A stretch of 64,000 nucleotides of DNA from Roseivirga sp. (GTDB lineage: Bacteria; Bacteroidota; Bacteroidia; Cytophagales; Cyclobacteriaceae). Below the pieces are notes generated by a model, which was given only the letters and a program-made list of their open reading frames with translations, did no database searches and was not told the DNA's origin. This document shows, in pieces, positions 15,944 to 25,020 of the stretch. Location: contig JAAWWF010000003.1 of the NCBI GenBank assembly GCA_021404565.1, positions 1 through 64,000 on the forward strand, written 5' to 3'. Numbering within the stretch: the first letter of the stretch is position 1; every line of letters starts with the position of its first letter. The translations under genes were made by a program, and so were the position numbers.

Positions 15944-18900
15944 TTATTGCGACAAATTAAAGCGGATTCTTCCTCCGAAAGCAGTTCGGGCATTTAGAAA
16001 GCTTGTGGATACCCTGGGCTCATTAACATTGCGTTCAAAATAGAGCGTTACCTGGAGTGCTTCGCTGATATTATAGTCCAGTGTCGGGCTCATTCTGAAG
16101 ATGCGGATACCATCTGTTACGGTACTCGATTCGTCAATACGTCTTTGAACGGTTTTACCATCACGTATAGAAAAGCCCATGTTAAACCGGAGTTCGTTAG
16201 GAAGTGTCTCCTTACGCCCGCGAATTCTGAAGGGAACTTTTACACCGGCTTTGGCAAAACCAATGGTGATATTCAGGTTGCTGGCAGACTGCTCTGTTAC
16301 CTGTATGTTGGATAGGTTCAGAACTATATTCCTGTCTCGTGAGTAATCTACATTGATGTCCCAATTGTTTTTGGTTCGCAGGTTGAGACCAATTAGGGGA
16401 GAGAAGGACTCACTCAGTACAAGCTGTTGTCCGATATACACAGGAACCAGTGTCCCGTTTTCGTTGAATTCAGTCGCCTGAAGATCGTTGGTTATGCTAT
16501 TGTTGAGTGTCAGGCCTACTGTGTAGAGAGGTGAGTTTACATAATTGCCAACATCATAATTACTGCTATAAGAATGGCTGATATTGATGCTTGAGAAGAT
16601 ATCCTTCAACGCTTCAGCTTTGGCAAGACCCCGATAGTTTAAACTCCAACCAGGGATGGGGATCTTTGGAAAGGCGCTGAGTCTTACCCCTTCAGGAGTA
16701 TTACCTGTATAGGCTGCAACAAAGGCGGGAATAACCACATCCTGAGAGTTGACATCATAGGTGCCAATATCGTTCAGACCATCTAACCTGGTTTTTACTC
16801 GATCCCTATAGGCTTCGAAATTGCGAAACAGTGGGGACTCATCGTCAGCATCATCTTTACTAAAGGCAGTTTTAAGCATATTAAAGCTTATGCCATAATT
16901 TCCTGATCTGTTTGGGTTAATGCTGATGAATCCGCCAGCATCGGTATCGTTCCTGAAAATTTCCTGATAATTCTCAGAGTGTCTTTTGGCTCCGTTAAGT
17001 GTGATGCGAAAATCGGTAAAGGGTTCTATGGCCGCTGAATATCTAAAGCTGATGTTTTTGCTCTGGGAAAAGGGTGAGGTAAGAAATGTACTAGGTGCAT
17101 AGAGCCCCTGTGTTGCCAGGGTGTTGCGTATAAAGGGATCCTGGGCACCGAGGATAAAGCCAAGTCCCGGATTATTGAACTGTCGGTCGAGACCAAAAAG
17201 AAAGACTTCAGACAGGTAACCCGGCAGTTCGGTACCCTGTGTCACGTTGTAGTCGAAATTGACATTTCTCACGCTCATCAACGCCCTGAGTATGCCTTTT
17301 AGGACTTTACGTTCTTCAATGGTCTTCTTTCGCTTAGTTGTATCGGCTGCGGCAGGTGTACGTGTTCGACTGCGACTTCGGGTCGGGGTATTTATTTTTT
17401 TGAGTATACCTATTTTGTTATAGAGTTTGACCAGATCGAACTTGCCATTAAAGCTGATATCGCGCTGGTTATTGGCCAGGTTTCCCAAAGTATCCGCCTG
17501 CCCAACAGCACCGGCCTTCCAGCCAAAACTGGTTCGATAAGTGACGTCTCCGTTAAGCCAGTCAGTGGCAGGAATTTTATCAAAGGGGAGTGTGTAGTTG
17601 GCGGTGATGTTGTGATTGTAATTTTTAATCCTTCCCAACCTCTTGAAGTTGGTCCAGACAGAATCTCTCTTGACCTCGGTATTAATATCTCCCTCGGGCT
17701 CGTCAATAATAGCATTGGCATTGGCGGTGTAATCGAGTGTCAGGGCGCGAGTGAGATTCCAGTTAACAGCATAAGACCTGTCAAAGGTAAAAGACTTTTC
17801 AAAATAGGGATCTATACCATCGGTGGTCAGGTCAGCATTGCGGAGCTGTGTTCTCAGAAAGCTTCTGTTGACGTTTCCATTGACGATGATGGAGTTGGGT
17901 ATAATATTGAAGTTGATGTCTTTAATGATCTGCAGCCATTTGGAGCTCAGCCATTTGACATTTTTGAAGGGCTCTATAAACCATTCTTTAGGTTGATAGG
18001 CATAAGTTAATGCTACCCTGTTATTTCTGAAATCATATGATGCCGTATTGATATTGCTTCGGGTTACCTCATTGTAAGCATAGGTAAAGCTGAAGTTGGC
18101 AATATCGTAAGGAAGCGGAATACGCTCTGTGTTGGTTCTCCGCTTTCGCACATTGGAAAAGTTGAGGCTTCGTCTATTTGATTGATCAATGACAATATTA
18201 CGATAGGCTGCTCTTTCTTCAGGGTCTTCAAAGGAGTTAAGGACATTGTCGAGCTCGAGGTCAGGGTCGAGCGGATCAAACTGTGGCAGCGAACGGGTAT
18301 TTTCGAAGCTGAAGAACACGGGTATTTCCAATCCCCATTTTTCAGGTGTGAATTTGTCCAGATTAAGCCTTGTGGAGATGTCGTATTGTGTGGTGCGCTC
18401 TCTGTTTCTTTCAGAGATTTTATCTGCAATACCACCGAAACCAATTGAGGAATGCCTGATGGAGGCTGAGACATTACCTAAGTCGGCCAGTTGGGCATCA
18501 ACTCTGGCGTTGGCAGCATAGCCCGACTTTGTATCGAAATCTGTTACCCGTAGCTCGTTGGCCCAGATACAGAAAGTCTTTGGTTCAGAGTCTGCCGACC
18601 TGGGGTTTCTGATGCCGATCATCAGGGTTTGAAGGGTGCTTAGATCAGGTCGCCCGACTACCGTCACCTTATAGCGATCTACCTGATCACTGAATGGCAA
18701 ACTGAGGTTGGCGTTGAGTCTGTTTCTTAGAGCTTTGACTTCATAAAGCCTGTCGAGCGCAATGTCGATCTCATTTTCCAAAGGCCAAACCTCTCGTCTG
18801 CCGATGGCTCCCTGAGGAGTCATGTGCAGAGGTACCTCTATTTCATAATAGTTTTCGGTAAAGTCAGTACCCAATCTGAGGAAGGCAGTCACTTCTCCCG

Positions 18901-21900
18901 GCTCCAGGTTATCGGGGCTATCTGCATGCAGAAACATTTTGATGCGGCCATAGTTGACCAAATCCTGATTCACGTTTTTGAATACAGCTCTGGCGTCCTT
19001 ATCTCTCAAATCTTCCACACAAAGCTGTAAAGACTGCTCGTTTCTTCTTCTCTGCACGGCTGAAGTATTGTCTCTGTCACGCTCAATACCAGGAGGCAGA
19101 ACATAACCCGGACGTCCGTCATCGGTGGCCTCACTGTTTTCTTCTATGCTCACCACTGATACGGTAAAGGTAGGGTCAGATGGCTCTGGAATCTCATCAA
19201 GTCCTTTTTCGAATAAGCTTTCCTGAAAAGTTCTCCACTGGCTGCCTACCAGTCTGAGGTTGACCATCCTTAATACAACAGGCTCCTCAAAATCAGTAAG
19301 GACCGTTCGGATATAGCGGATTGATTTGAAGCCGTTGATATTGCCCTGCACACGGTCTGGCTTCCGTACCGGGATTCTGAAGAGGTACCAGGTTACATTA
19401 TCTCCGTTTACTTCATTCGTTATCTGATCAACGATATTGTTTCTACCTACCTGCAGCTGTCCTGGCCTCAGGTCCAGACTATATTCATAATATTCCTCCA
19501 GGTCCGCCAGGGTATTGTCTCTGTTCAAATCTTCGTTGTCAGGCACATTGGTAGCAGAGGGGGTGAAGAGTGTGTTGTTTCCGGTTAGTACCGGACTGTT
19601 ACCTTCAAGCCCGTTGAAATTTTTGTAACGTTCGAGGATTTTAGCATCTGCTGCATCGAGCTCTTCTCCCAGATAATAGCTGAAGTTATCGGCAGAGGGA
19701 TCTGCTAAAAGTGCTTGTGTTGCCTCCGCCCCCAGGTTAAGGCTATTGATATAAGTAGCAAAGTAAGTGGCTTCATCGATGGACTTCAGCCCATCCAGAC
19801 CTACGTCCTGATTCAGACGTGCTTCCTGGTTGTTGTCAAAGGCGGGGTTGAGATAAGGGTTGCTGGTAACCCGGCCCCATTCATTTTCTATGATATCGCC
19901 CGGATCTGCTGAACCATCGGCAGGCAAACCCTGCTCAAAGGCATGACGTTCGTCTCGCATGATATCTTCGGAGATGCTACCAAGCTGAAAGATCAGTGAG
20001 CCCCCAGTCGTGTTTGCTTTGGGAGGGTTGATGCCGTCATTGATAAAACCACGGGGATTGCCAGGAGTATTATTGGTAGAGTTAATGAAAGGGTCCATTA
20101 CCCAGAATTCCAGATACTCCACATTGGTCTTGTCAAAATCTACCTCATTGGTAATGGCCCTGGTAATAGCTCCGAAATTTGATTTTGGGTCTGGCAATGA
20201 GCCATCTGGATTCAGGTTCGGAGTATAATTATACATACCACGCTCAGAAGGGTAGTAGGCTAAGTCAAATGAAGGTTCATTTACGACAATCTGCTGACGA
20301 TCTCTTTTGATTACTTCTTGTTGGCCAATAGAACGGACATAATGATTCTCAATATCCTCCGGCTCGATATTGGTGGGACGAGCTCTTCCCGTGCTTCGGT
20401 AGAAAACATTGTCGATGCTGTACCAGGCCATTTTTGCTCTTCGGTAGTTGGCACCCAATCTGTCAGGTGTACTAAGGCTCAGGTCAAAGCGGTTATCATC
20501 TGTTTTAGGGGTAGCTCCCATTCTCCAGGCATTGATATTACCAAGGCTAAAGGGCGTAGCGGTAGCTTCAAAGTCGTCAATATAAGAGGCTCCCTCTCCC
20601 TGAACTTTGTTGGATGTGCCTGGGAACAGCGCTGCCATTTCTGCACTGGCGCTAATCGAGGAAGGGGCCTTGGTGTCGATAAAGGGCAGGGCGTCAATCA
20701 TACGGGTGAGCCTACGGGATTCGCCACTATAGTTGAAGTCAAGGCCAACCACTGTATTACGCACCGGCTCGTTGCCTATGGCAATACGGCTGATCAGCGG
20801 CCTTTCATTCAGGTGCAAAAGGGTGAGTCCTGCATTGGTCTGGTCATTGTGAAAGTACTCCACCCTGGTGCCAAAGAGAGTGCGTGATTGGAAATTGAAT
20901 AAATCGGCTTTTTCATATTCAACCCGGATAGACTTACCCGAATTGGCAATCGAGGGATTGATTATGGTGACCTTACCCTGCACATAATCTACTGTGTAAT
21001 CGGCTCCTTCCGTTAGTGGTGTATTGCCGGCATATACGGTTACGCCTCCTTCTGCAATTTGAAAAGCGTTCAGGTTGATCTCATTCGAAGAGCCGGACTG
21101 AAGACTTCCTCGCAGAAAGAATTTATTAAGTCTTGAGATAAGCTGCGCATCGGCACGGGTAGTCCGGTAAAGGGTGTCGAATACGTATTTGTCTTTCAAA
21201 AACTGCTCACTCGGTAGAAACTTACTCTCCAGAGTGCGACCAAACGGTTCCAGAAAAGGGAAGATCATGTACCCCCTGTCAGGGTTGATGGTGATGCCTT
21301 CCACAAAATCAAAATTGGCATCTTTTTGAGGGTCTCCATTTTGGTTAAGCCTGTCGAGGCCAAAGATTTCAATCAGGGGAATGTCCTTTGTGTTTTCTCC
21401 TTCGTGCAGGCTGGGATTGTCTATTCCCGTATCATCATCACGATAAATTGTGCGGAGTTGAAATCCCTGCTTTTCAATTTGAGCAGCATTGAGGCTATAG
21501 ATGTTTTTCATCATAAGATCCCAGGTGGGGACTCTTGTGTTGATCTTGCTTGGGCGAAGTAGCTTAAGGAAAATCACTTCGTCCTCAGTTCGGTTTTGGT
21601 AGTCCTCTGTCAGCTCACCCACTTTGTATCGTCTACCCTGATAATTGTACTCAAATGATACTGCCAGCACTTCATCACTTTGCAGCTGACGACTGAGCGA
21701 AAGGTAGCCTAGCTCTGAATTGAAATAATATTCCTGTGGATCGAGCTTTCGTGCACCCGTAACTCTTTCAAAATCCTGTGCTTTTTCCAGTCCTCTGCTC
21801 TCAAGTAAAGAACTGATTTGGTCTGCCTGTCTGAAGTTGGGATCTGCCGTCAGGTTAGCAAAGAGGTCATTGGCATCATTTGAGACCGGAAGCGATGGAT

Positions 21901-23080
21901 TTCCGTTGCCTACGAAGGCATTTCCATCCTGGAAAATCACTTCTCCCTCACCCATATCCATAAAAGCCGCAAAGTTGCGGAGTGTTTGAGTATTGTTGGT
22001 GCGGTTAAGCACATATACCTCCAGTCGTGTAACATTCAGACCGGAAATAACCGCGGGGATGCTTCTTAGCCAGTTTTCATAATTATCACGGAAAAAGTGC
22101 CCGAGGAAGAAGTGGCGATTTTCGTCATAGTCTGAGGCCCTGATTTCAAAATCACTGCGTTGAACACCCCCCTCCACCGTAATGCTTTCAATCTGTCCAC
22201 GCTGAGTTGCTGCCAGGGCTGTGACATAGACTTTGCCAAATTGCAATTGGGTTTTGAAACCAAACAAATTTTGAGCACCCGTAATCAGACTATTGGCTAT
22301 GGGTAGTGACACGTTACCCAACTCTATGGATTTAACAATATCTGATTCCAGACCACCAAATTCTACCTTGAGCTGATTCTCAAAATCGAAGGAGTTGTTG
22401 TTGTTGAAATTTGCACCAAGCTTTAGTTTGGAGCCAATAGTACCCTGAAGGCTCATATTAATGTTCTGATCAAAATCGAAGGCTCCTGTTCGCTGCTGCC
22501 TTATGGGAATTGCAGGGTTGTCTACTCGCTGGAATCTGGCCCCAAAATCGAGCTGTACGAAACCGTTGGTATTGATGAGAATCTGATCACCTCCAAAAAG
22601 CCGGTCGAAAAACGGGCTCAGCGCAATGGGAGGGATGAGTTGTCTTCTGTTGGTTACGGCACTTTCCCCATCCAGAGCTTCTGCTTTATCGCGGAAAAAC
22701 TCCCGATTTGCCTGTTCCTGCCTTCTTTTCAGTGCCTCAGAGAAGGGGAGTAGGGTCGGGGGGCGAAAATAGATGGAGCCTAAACTCTCATTGATGAGGT
22801 AATTATTGGCAGTGTCAATTTTAATGGTCTGATTCAGGTAGCCAGGACTGTTGAACAGCAGTGGAGACCGTAACATGCGTTGAGAGAGCGGATCACCCAA
22901 TCTCCATTGTAAACCGAAAATCGGATAGGGAGACCTCTTGTATTTGGTGGTGTCAGTCTTGACAGTATCCTGAGGCTGGGTTTGCTGAAATTTATAGCGT
23001 GCACTCAGTCCATGAGACATACTTACCAGAAGGACACCTACCAGCAGTGGGATTGATATTTTGTTGTACAGGATGGTCAA
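15944..23080 (-). CDS. sprA: Type IX secretion system translocon SprA (Sov)
   Basis: SprA is the very large outer-membrane barrel that forms the T9SS protein-conducting channel and is needed for gliding in motile Bacteroidota. The 2378-residue protein has an N-terminal signal region (PLLVGVLLVSMSHGLSA), an early conserved segment (YPIFGLQWRLGDPLSQRML), many alternating beta strands and an aromatic barrel end (AFGGRIRFNLSQ). Length and architecture match the family. The start is TTG at 23080: it is the first possible start after an in-frame TAG, and no suitable ATG precedes the signal peptide. It follows ruvA by 15 bp and precedes gcvH; together with PorU and PorV it shows that the organism has T9SS. 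Confidence 0.95.
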   Translation of the reverse strand: MTILYNKISIPLLVGVLLVSMSHGLSARYKFQQTQPQDTVKTDTTKYKRSPYPIFGLQWRLGDPLSQRMLRSPLLFNSPGYLNQTIKIDTANNYLINESLGSIYFRPPTLLPFSEALKRRQEQANREFFRDKAEALDGESAVTNRRQLIPPIALSPFFDRLFGGDQILINTNGFVQLDFGARFQRVDNPAIPIRQQRTGAFDFDQNINMSLQGTIGSKLKLGANFNNNNSFDFENQLKVEFGGLESDIVKSIELGNVSLPIANSLITGAQNLFGFKTQLQFGKVYVTALAATQRGQIESITVEGGVQRSDFEIRASDYDENRHFFLGHFFRDNYENWLRSIPAVISGLNVTRLEVYVLNRTNNTQTLRNFAAFMDMGEGEVIFQDGNAFVGNGNPSLPVSNDANDLFANLTADPNFRQADQISSLLESRGLEKAQDFERVTGARKLDPQEYYFNSELGYLSLSRQLQSDEVLAVSFEYNYQGRRYKVGELTEDYQNRTEDEVIFLKLLRPSKINTRVPTWDLMMKNIYSLNAAQIEKQGFQLRTIYRDDDTGIDNPSLHEGENTKDIPLIEIFGLDRLNQNGDPQKDANFDFVEGITINPDRGYMIFPFLEPFGRTLESKFLPSEQFLKDKYVFDTLYRTTRADAQLISRLNKFFLRGSLQSGSSNEINLNAFQIAEGGVTVYAGNTPLTEGADYTVDYVQGKVTIINPSIANSGKSIRVEYEKADLFNFQSRTLFGTRVEYFHNDQTNAGLTLLHLNERPLISRIAIGNEPVRNTVVGLDFNYSGESRRLTRMIDALPFIDTKAPSSISASAEMAALFPGTSNKVQGEGASYIDDFEATATPFSLGNINAWRMGATPKTDDNRFDLSLSTPDRLGANYRRAKMAWYSIDNVFYRSTGRARPTNIEPEDIENHYVRSIGQQEVIKRDRQQIVVNEPSFDLAYYPSERGMYNYTPNLNPDGSLPDPKSNFGAITRAITNEVDFDKTNVEYLEFWVMDPFINSTNNTPGNPRGFINDGINPPKANTTGGSLIFQLGSISEDIMRDERHAFEQGLPADGSADPGDIIENEWGRVTSNPYLNPAFDNNQEARLNQDVGLDGLKSIDEATYFATYINSLNLGAEATQALLADPSADNFSYYLGEELDAADAKILERYKNFNGLEGNSPVLTGNNTLFTPSATNVPDNEDLNRDNTLADLEEYYEYSLDLRPGQLQVGRNNIVDQITNEVNGDNVTWYLFRIPVRKPDRVQGNINGFKSIRYIRTVLTDFEEPVVLRMVNLRLVGSQWRTFQESLFEKGLDEIPEPSDPTFTVSVVSIEENSEATDDGRPGYVLPPGIERDRDNTSAVQRRRNEQSLQLCVEDLRDKDARAVFKNVNQDLVNYGRIKMFLHADSPDNLEPGEVTAFLRLGTDFTENYYEIEVPLHMTPQGAIGRREVWPLENEIDIALDRLYEVKALRNRLNANLSLPFSDQVDRYKVTVVGRPDLSTLQTLMIGIRNPRSADSEPKTFCIWANELRVTDFDTKSGYAANARVDAQLADLGNVSASIRHSSIGFGGIADKISERNRERTTQYDISTRLNLDKFTPEKWGLEIPVFFSFENTRSLPQFDPLDPDLELDNVLNSFEDPEERAAYRNIVIDQSNRRSLNFSNVRKRRTNTERIPLPYDIANFSFTYAYNEVTRSNINTASYDFRNNRVALTYAYQPKEWFIEPFKNVKWLSSKWLQIIKDINFNIIPNSIIVNGNVNRSFLRTQLRNADLTTDGIDPYFEKSFTFDRSYAVNWNLTRALTLDYTANANAIIDEPEGDINTEVKRDSVWTNFKRLGRIKNYNHNITANYTLPFDKIPATDWLNGDVTYRTSFGWKAGAVGQADTLGNLANNQRDISFNGKFDLVKLYNKIGILKKINTPTRSRSRTRTPAAADTTKRKKTIEERKVLKGILRALMSVRNVNFDYNVTQGTELPGYLSEVFLFGLDRQFNNPGLGFILGAQDPFIRNTLATQGLYAPSTFLTSPFSQSKNISFRYSAAIEPFTDFRITLNGAKRHSENYQEIFRNDTDAGGFISINPNRSGNYGISFNMLKTAFSKDDADDESPLFRNFEAYRDRVKTRLDGLNDIGTYDVNSQDVVIPAFVAAYTGNTPEGVRLSAFPKIPIPGWSLNYRGLAKAEALKDIFSSINISHSYSSNYDVGNYVNSPLYTVGLTLNNSITNDLQATEFNENGTLVPVYIGQQLVLSESFSPLIGLNLRTKNNWDINVDYSRDRNIVLNLSNIQVTEQSASNLNITIGFAKAGVKVPFRIRGRKETLPNELRFNMGFSIRDGKTVQRRIDESSTVTDGIRIFRMSPTLDYNISEALQVTLYFERNVNEPRVSTSFLNARTAFGGRIRFNLSQ

Positions 23081-23095
23081 TTTACGAGCAAAATG

Positions 23096-23689
23096 CTAGG
23101 CAGATTTTAATGCCAGTTTGATCAACTCTTCAAGACTTACCTGTCCATCAGCGTTTTTCAAAATTTTGTCAATAGTTTTCTGTGCAGCCACCTTATTGAT
23201 GCCCAATGTTACTAACGCAGCAAGTGCTTCGTTTCTTATAGCAGCGGTACCTGAAATTGAAAAGTTTTGCGTACTCGATTCGGGTTGGCCTTTTCCTACT
23301 TTGTCTTTTAGCTCAAGTATGATTCTTTGTGCCGTTTTAGCGCCTATTCCTTTTACTCCCTGTATGGTTCTTACATCTTCAGAAAGTATGGCATGCTCTA
23401 CCTCAGCCGGACTAAGTGAGGATAGTACCATAAGACCGGTGGAGGGACCTACCCCGGAGATCGAAATCAAGTGAAGGAAGAGTGTCTTCTCGTGAGTGTC
23501 TGCAAAACCAAATAAAGTCTGTGCGTCTTCTTTTACATGGAAGTAAGTGACGAGTTTACAATTCTCCTGATCTTTGATTTGGCCGTAAGTGTGAAGGGAG
23601 ATTTTAATTTCGTACCCAACTCCTTGAATATCAATGATAACGAAAGTCGGATCCTTGTAGGCTAATTTGCCATTAATGTATGCAAACAT
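23096..23689 (-). CDS. ruvA: Holliday junction branch migration protein RuvA
   Basis: RuvA binds four-way DNA junctions and loads the RuvB motor during recombination repair. The 197-residue protein begins MFAYINGKLAYKD (OB-fold domain), carries two helix-hairpin-helix segments (HLISISGVGPSTGLMVL and IQGVKGIGAKTAQRII) and ends with the domain III helices that contact RuvB (AALVTLGINKVAAQKTID). A longer frame opens at 23725 but would place an unconserved stretch in front and overlap a terminator hairpin; ATG 23689 gives the usual RuvA start. It directly precedes sprA. Confidence 0.95.
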   Translation of the reverse strand: MFAYINGKLAYKDPTFVIIDIQGVGYEIKISLHTYGQIKDQENCKLVTYFHVKEDAQTLFGFADTHEKTLFLHLISISGVGPSTGLMVLSSLSPAEVEHAILSEDVRTIQGVKGIGAKTAQRIILELKDKVGKGQPESSTQNFSISGTAAIRNEALAALVTLGINKVAAQKTIDKILKNADGQVSLEELIKLALKSA

Positions 23690-23718
23690 TGAATTGCGGA
23701 TAAATCTAAAAAAGCAAA

Positions 23719-23738
23719 AAGGCAAGTAATCTTGCCTT
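23719..23738 (-). terminator. Rho-independent terminator after the DUF4837 gene
   Basis: Arms AAGGCAAG and CTTGCCTT (23719-23726 and 23731-23738) around loop TAAT, followed on the minus strand by a T-rich tract. It ends transcription from the DUF4837 gene before ruvA. Confidence 0.75.
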
Positions 23739-23798
23739 CGCTTAAAATTAAGAATTATCGTCTAAAGTCTGTGTTTTTCGGCTCAAAAAGACCGTCTG

Positions 23799-24920
23799 TC
23801 AGACATTAGCAGCGCGGAATGTTGTCAGCAGTGCTTCCAGTTGTCTGATGGCCTCCCTGTGCTCTTCGTTGGGGTGAATGACGAAGCCTTCAATATAGTA
23901 GAGCCTTTGTGTGGACTCGTCTACGAAGGTGTAACTGACAAAGGAGCCTCCTATAGAGTTGTTGTTGGTTTTCCAGGCGCCTTTGGTCTCAACAGTATAC
24001 TGATCATTGAAATTGATGTTTCGCGAAGCAATGGGTACATAGGTCTCTTCTGTAGTCATATAGGACTCACGATTCTCAGGGTCACCGTATATGTATTTCT
24101 TGCCAATCTCATTACGGAGGTTGATGATTTTCGCCTTTTCGAATTCTTCTTCCGAGGTGTATTCTTTGAAGTATACGAATAGGTTTTTGCTGGCCCCGGT
24201 GGCAGGCAGGTAACGAGCCCACATAAAGTCTTCTTCGGTCATGGCAAGCTCGAAGCTGCCTGGAATTTTAATGGTGTAGCCAAATTTCTCCCTGAGACTG
24301 GACACGATAGTGCGAGTGGCGGAACTCATGCCGAGTTCTTTGGCGAGTCTTCGTCTTTCTGCGATATTAAAATAATTACGAATTTTCTCCTGATTTTCAG
24401 CCTTACTGAGCTGAGCAATCAGACTCTTCTTGTCTTTGCCAAAGAGCTGCAAAACCTTTTGTCCTTTAGCGTATTGGTCGTCAGAAGTATTCATAAACAT
24501 ATTCTCGTTTGCCATAATTCGCTCTTTCGATTCAGCAGAGAAGGTGTTTTTGAGCCAGTTATCTGCCGGTTGATTGCCATCCAGAGTGGTTACGTAAACG
24601 AGGTTTTTTGCGGTTTTTAACAGCTTGTTAAACTGGAAAGGATCAATAATCCGGGTAACAAAATAAGGCTCATTTCTTAAGAGGCCGGGTACGCTGGCAT
24701 GAAATACCTCTTTGAGTGCAACACCTACCTCGCCACTCCATTGCTCTTTGTTCATAACAATGACTACCTCACCATACTCACCGGCTGCTTCAGGTAAGAA
24801 GCTCGTTTTTCTGGCAGTCTTCTCTTCTTCGGCTCCATTACCAGATTTTTTATCAGATGATTCACCAGTACAGGCTGCTAACAGTAGCATGCAGAACAGG
24901 AAAGGGATAAGCTTCTTCAT
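23799..24920 (-). CDS. DUF4837 family lipoprotein
   Basis: A 373-residue lipoprotein with signal peptide and lipobox LLAAC, then a low-complexity polar stretch and the DUF4837 region (GEYGEVVIVMNKEQW, EVFHASVPGLLRNEPYF, MWARYLPATG). This family is confined to Bacteroidota and has no assigned function. Ends near FVIHPNEEHREAIRQLEALL. It has its own -7 box and is closed by a terminator, so it seems to be a single-gene unit placed between mltD and ruvA. Its leader holds a 19-nt sequence also found before TonB copy 1. Confidence 0.85.
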   Translation of the reverse strand: MKKLIPFLFCMLLLAACTGESSDKKSGNGAEEEKTARKTSFLPEAAGEYGEVVIVMNKEQWSGEVGVALKEVFHASVPGLLRNEPYFVTRIIDPFQFNKLLKTAKNLVYVTTLDGNQPADNWLKNTFSAESKERIMANENMFMNTSDDQYAKGQKVLQLFGKDKKSLIAQLSKAENQEKIRNYFNIAERRRLAKELGMSSATRTIVSSLREKFGYTIKIPGSFELAMTEEDFMWARYLPATGASKNLFVYFKEYTSEEEFEKAKIINLRNEIGKKYIYGDPENRESYMTTEETYVPIASRNINFNDQYTVETKGAWKTNNNSIGGSFVSYTFVDESTQRLYYIEGFVIHPNEEHREAIRQLEALLTTFRAANV

Positions 24921-24922
24921 GT

Positions 24923-24941
24923 TTGACTAATTATTTAGTTA
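24923..24941 (-). repeat. 19-nt leader motif shared with TonB copy 1
   Basis: Second exact copy of TAACTAAATAATTAGTCAA (minus strand), two bases before the ATG of the DUF4837 gene. The other copy is at 13606-13624. Confidence 0.6.
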
Positions 24942-24974
24942 CATCTCTAAGGAAAGTAAAATTACGACTTCTTG

Positions 24975-24982
24975 CAAATATA
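24975..24982 (-). promoter_or_regulatory. Candidate -7 element for the DUF4837 gene
   Basis: TATATTTG on the minus strand is an exact TAnnTTTG match, 54 nt before the ATG. The leader it would produce contains the shared 19-nt motif. No -33 TTG was seen. Confidence 0.4.
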
Positions 24983-25020
24983 TTTCACTAAAGTTTTAGT
25001 TGATCTTTTGTAAGGCCTGA

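Noticed and set aside
20318-20887. Long open frame on the plus strand inside sprA
   Set aside because: It lies opposite a confidently identified gene, has no recognisable motif and no start signals. The frame is a by-product of codon bias in sprA. The same holds for frames opposite the giant surface protein (for example near 39470-39964) and opposite the TonB genes (13727-14149).
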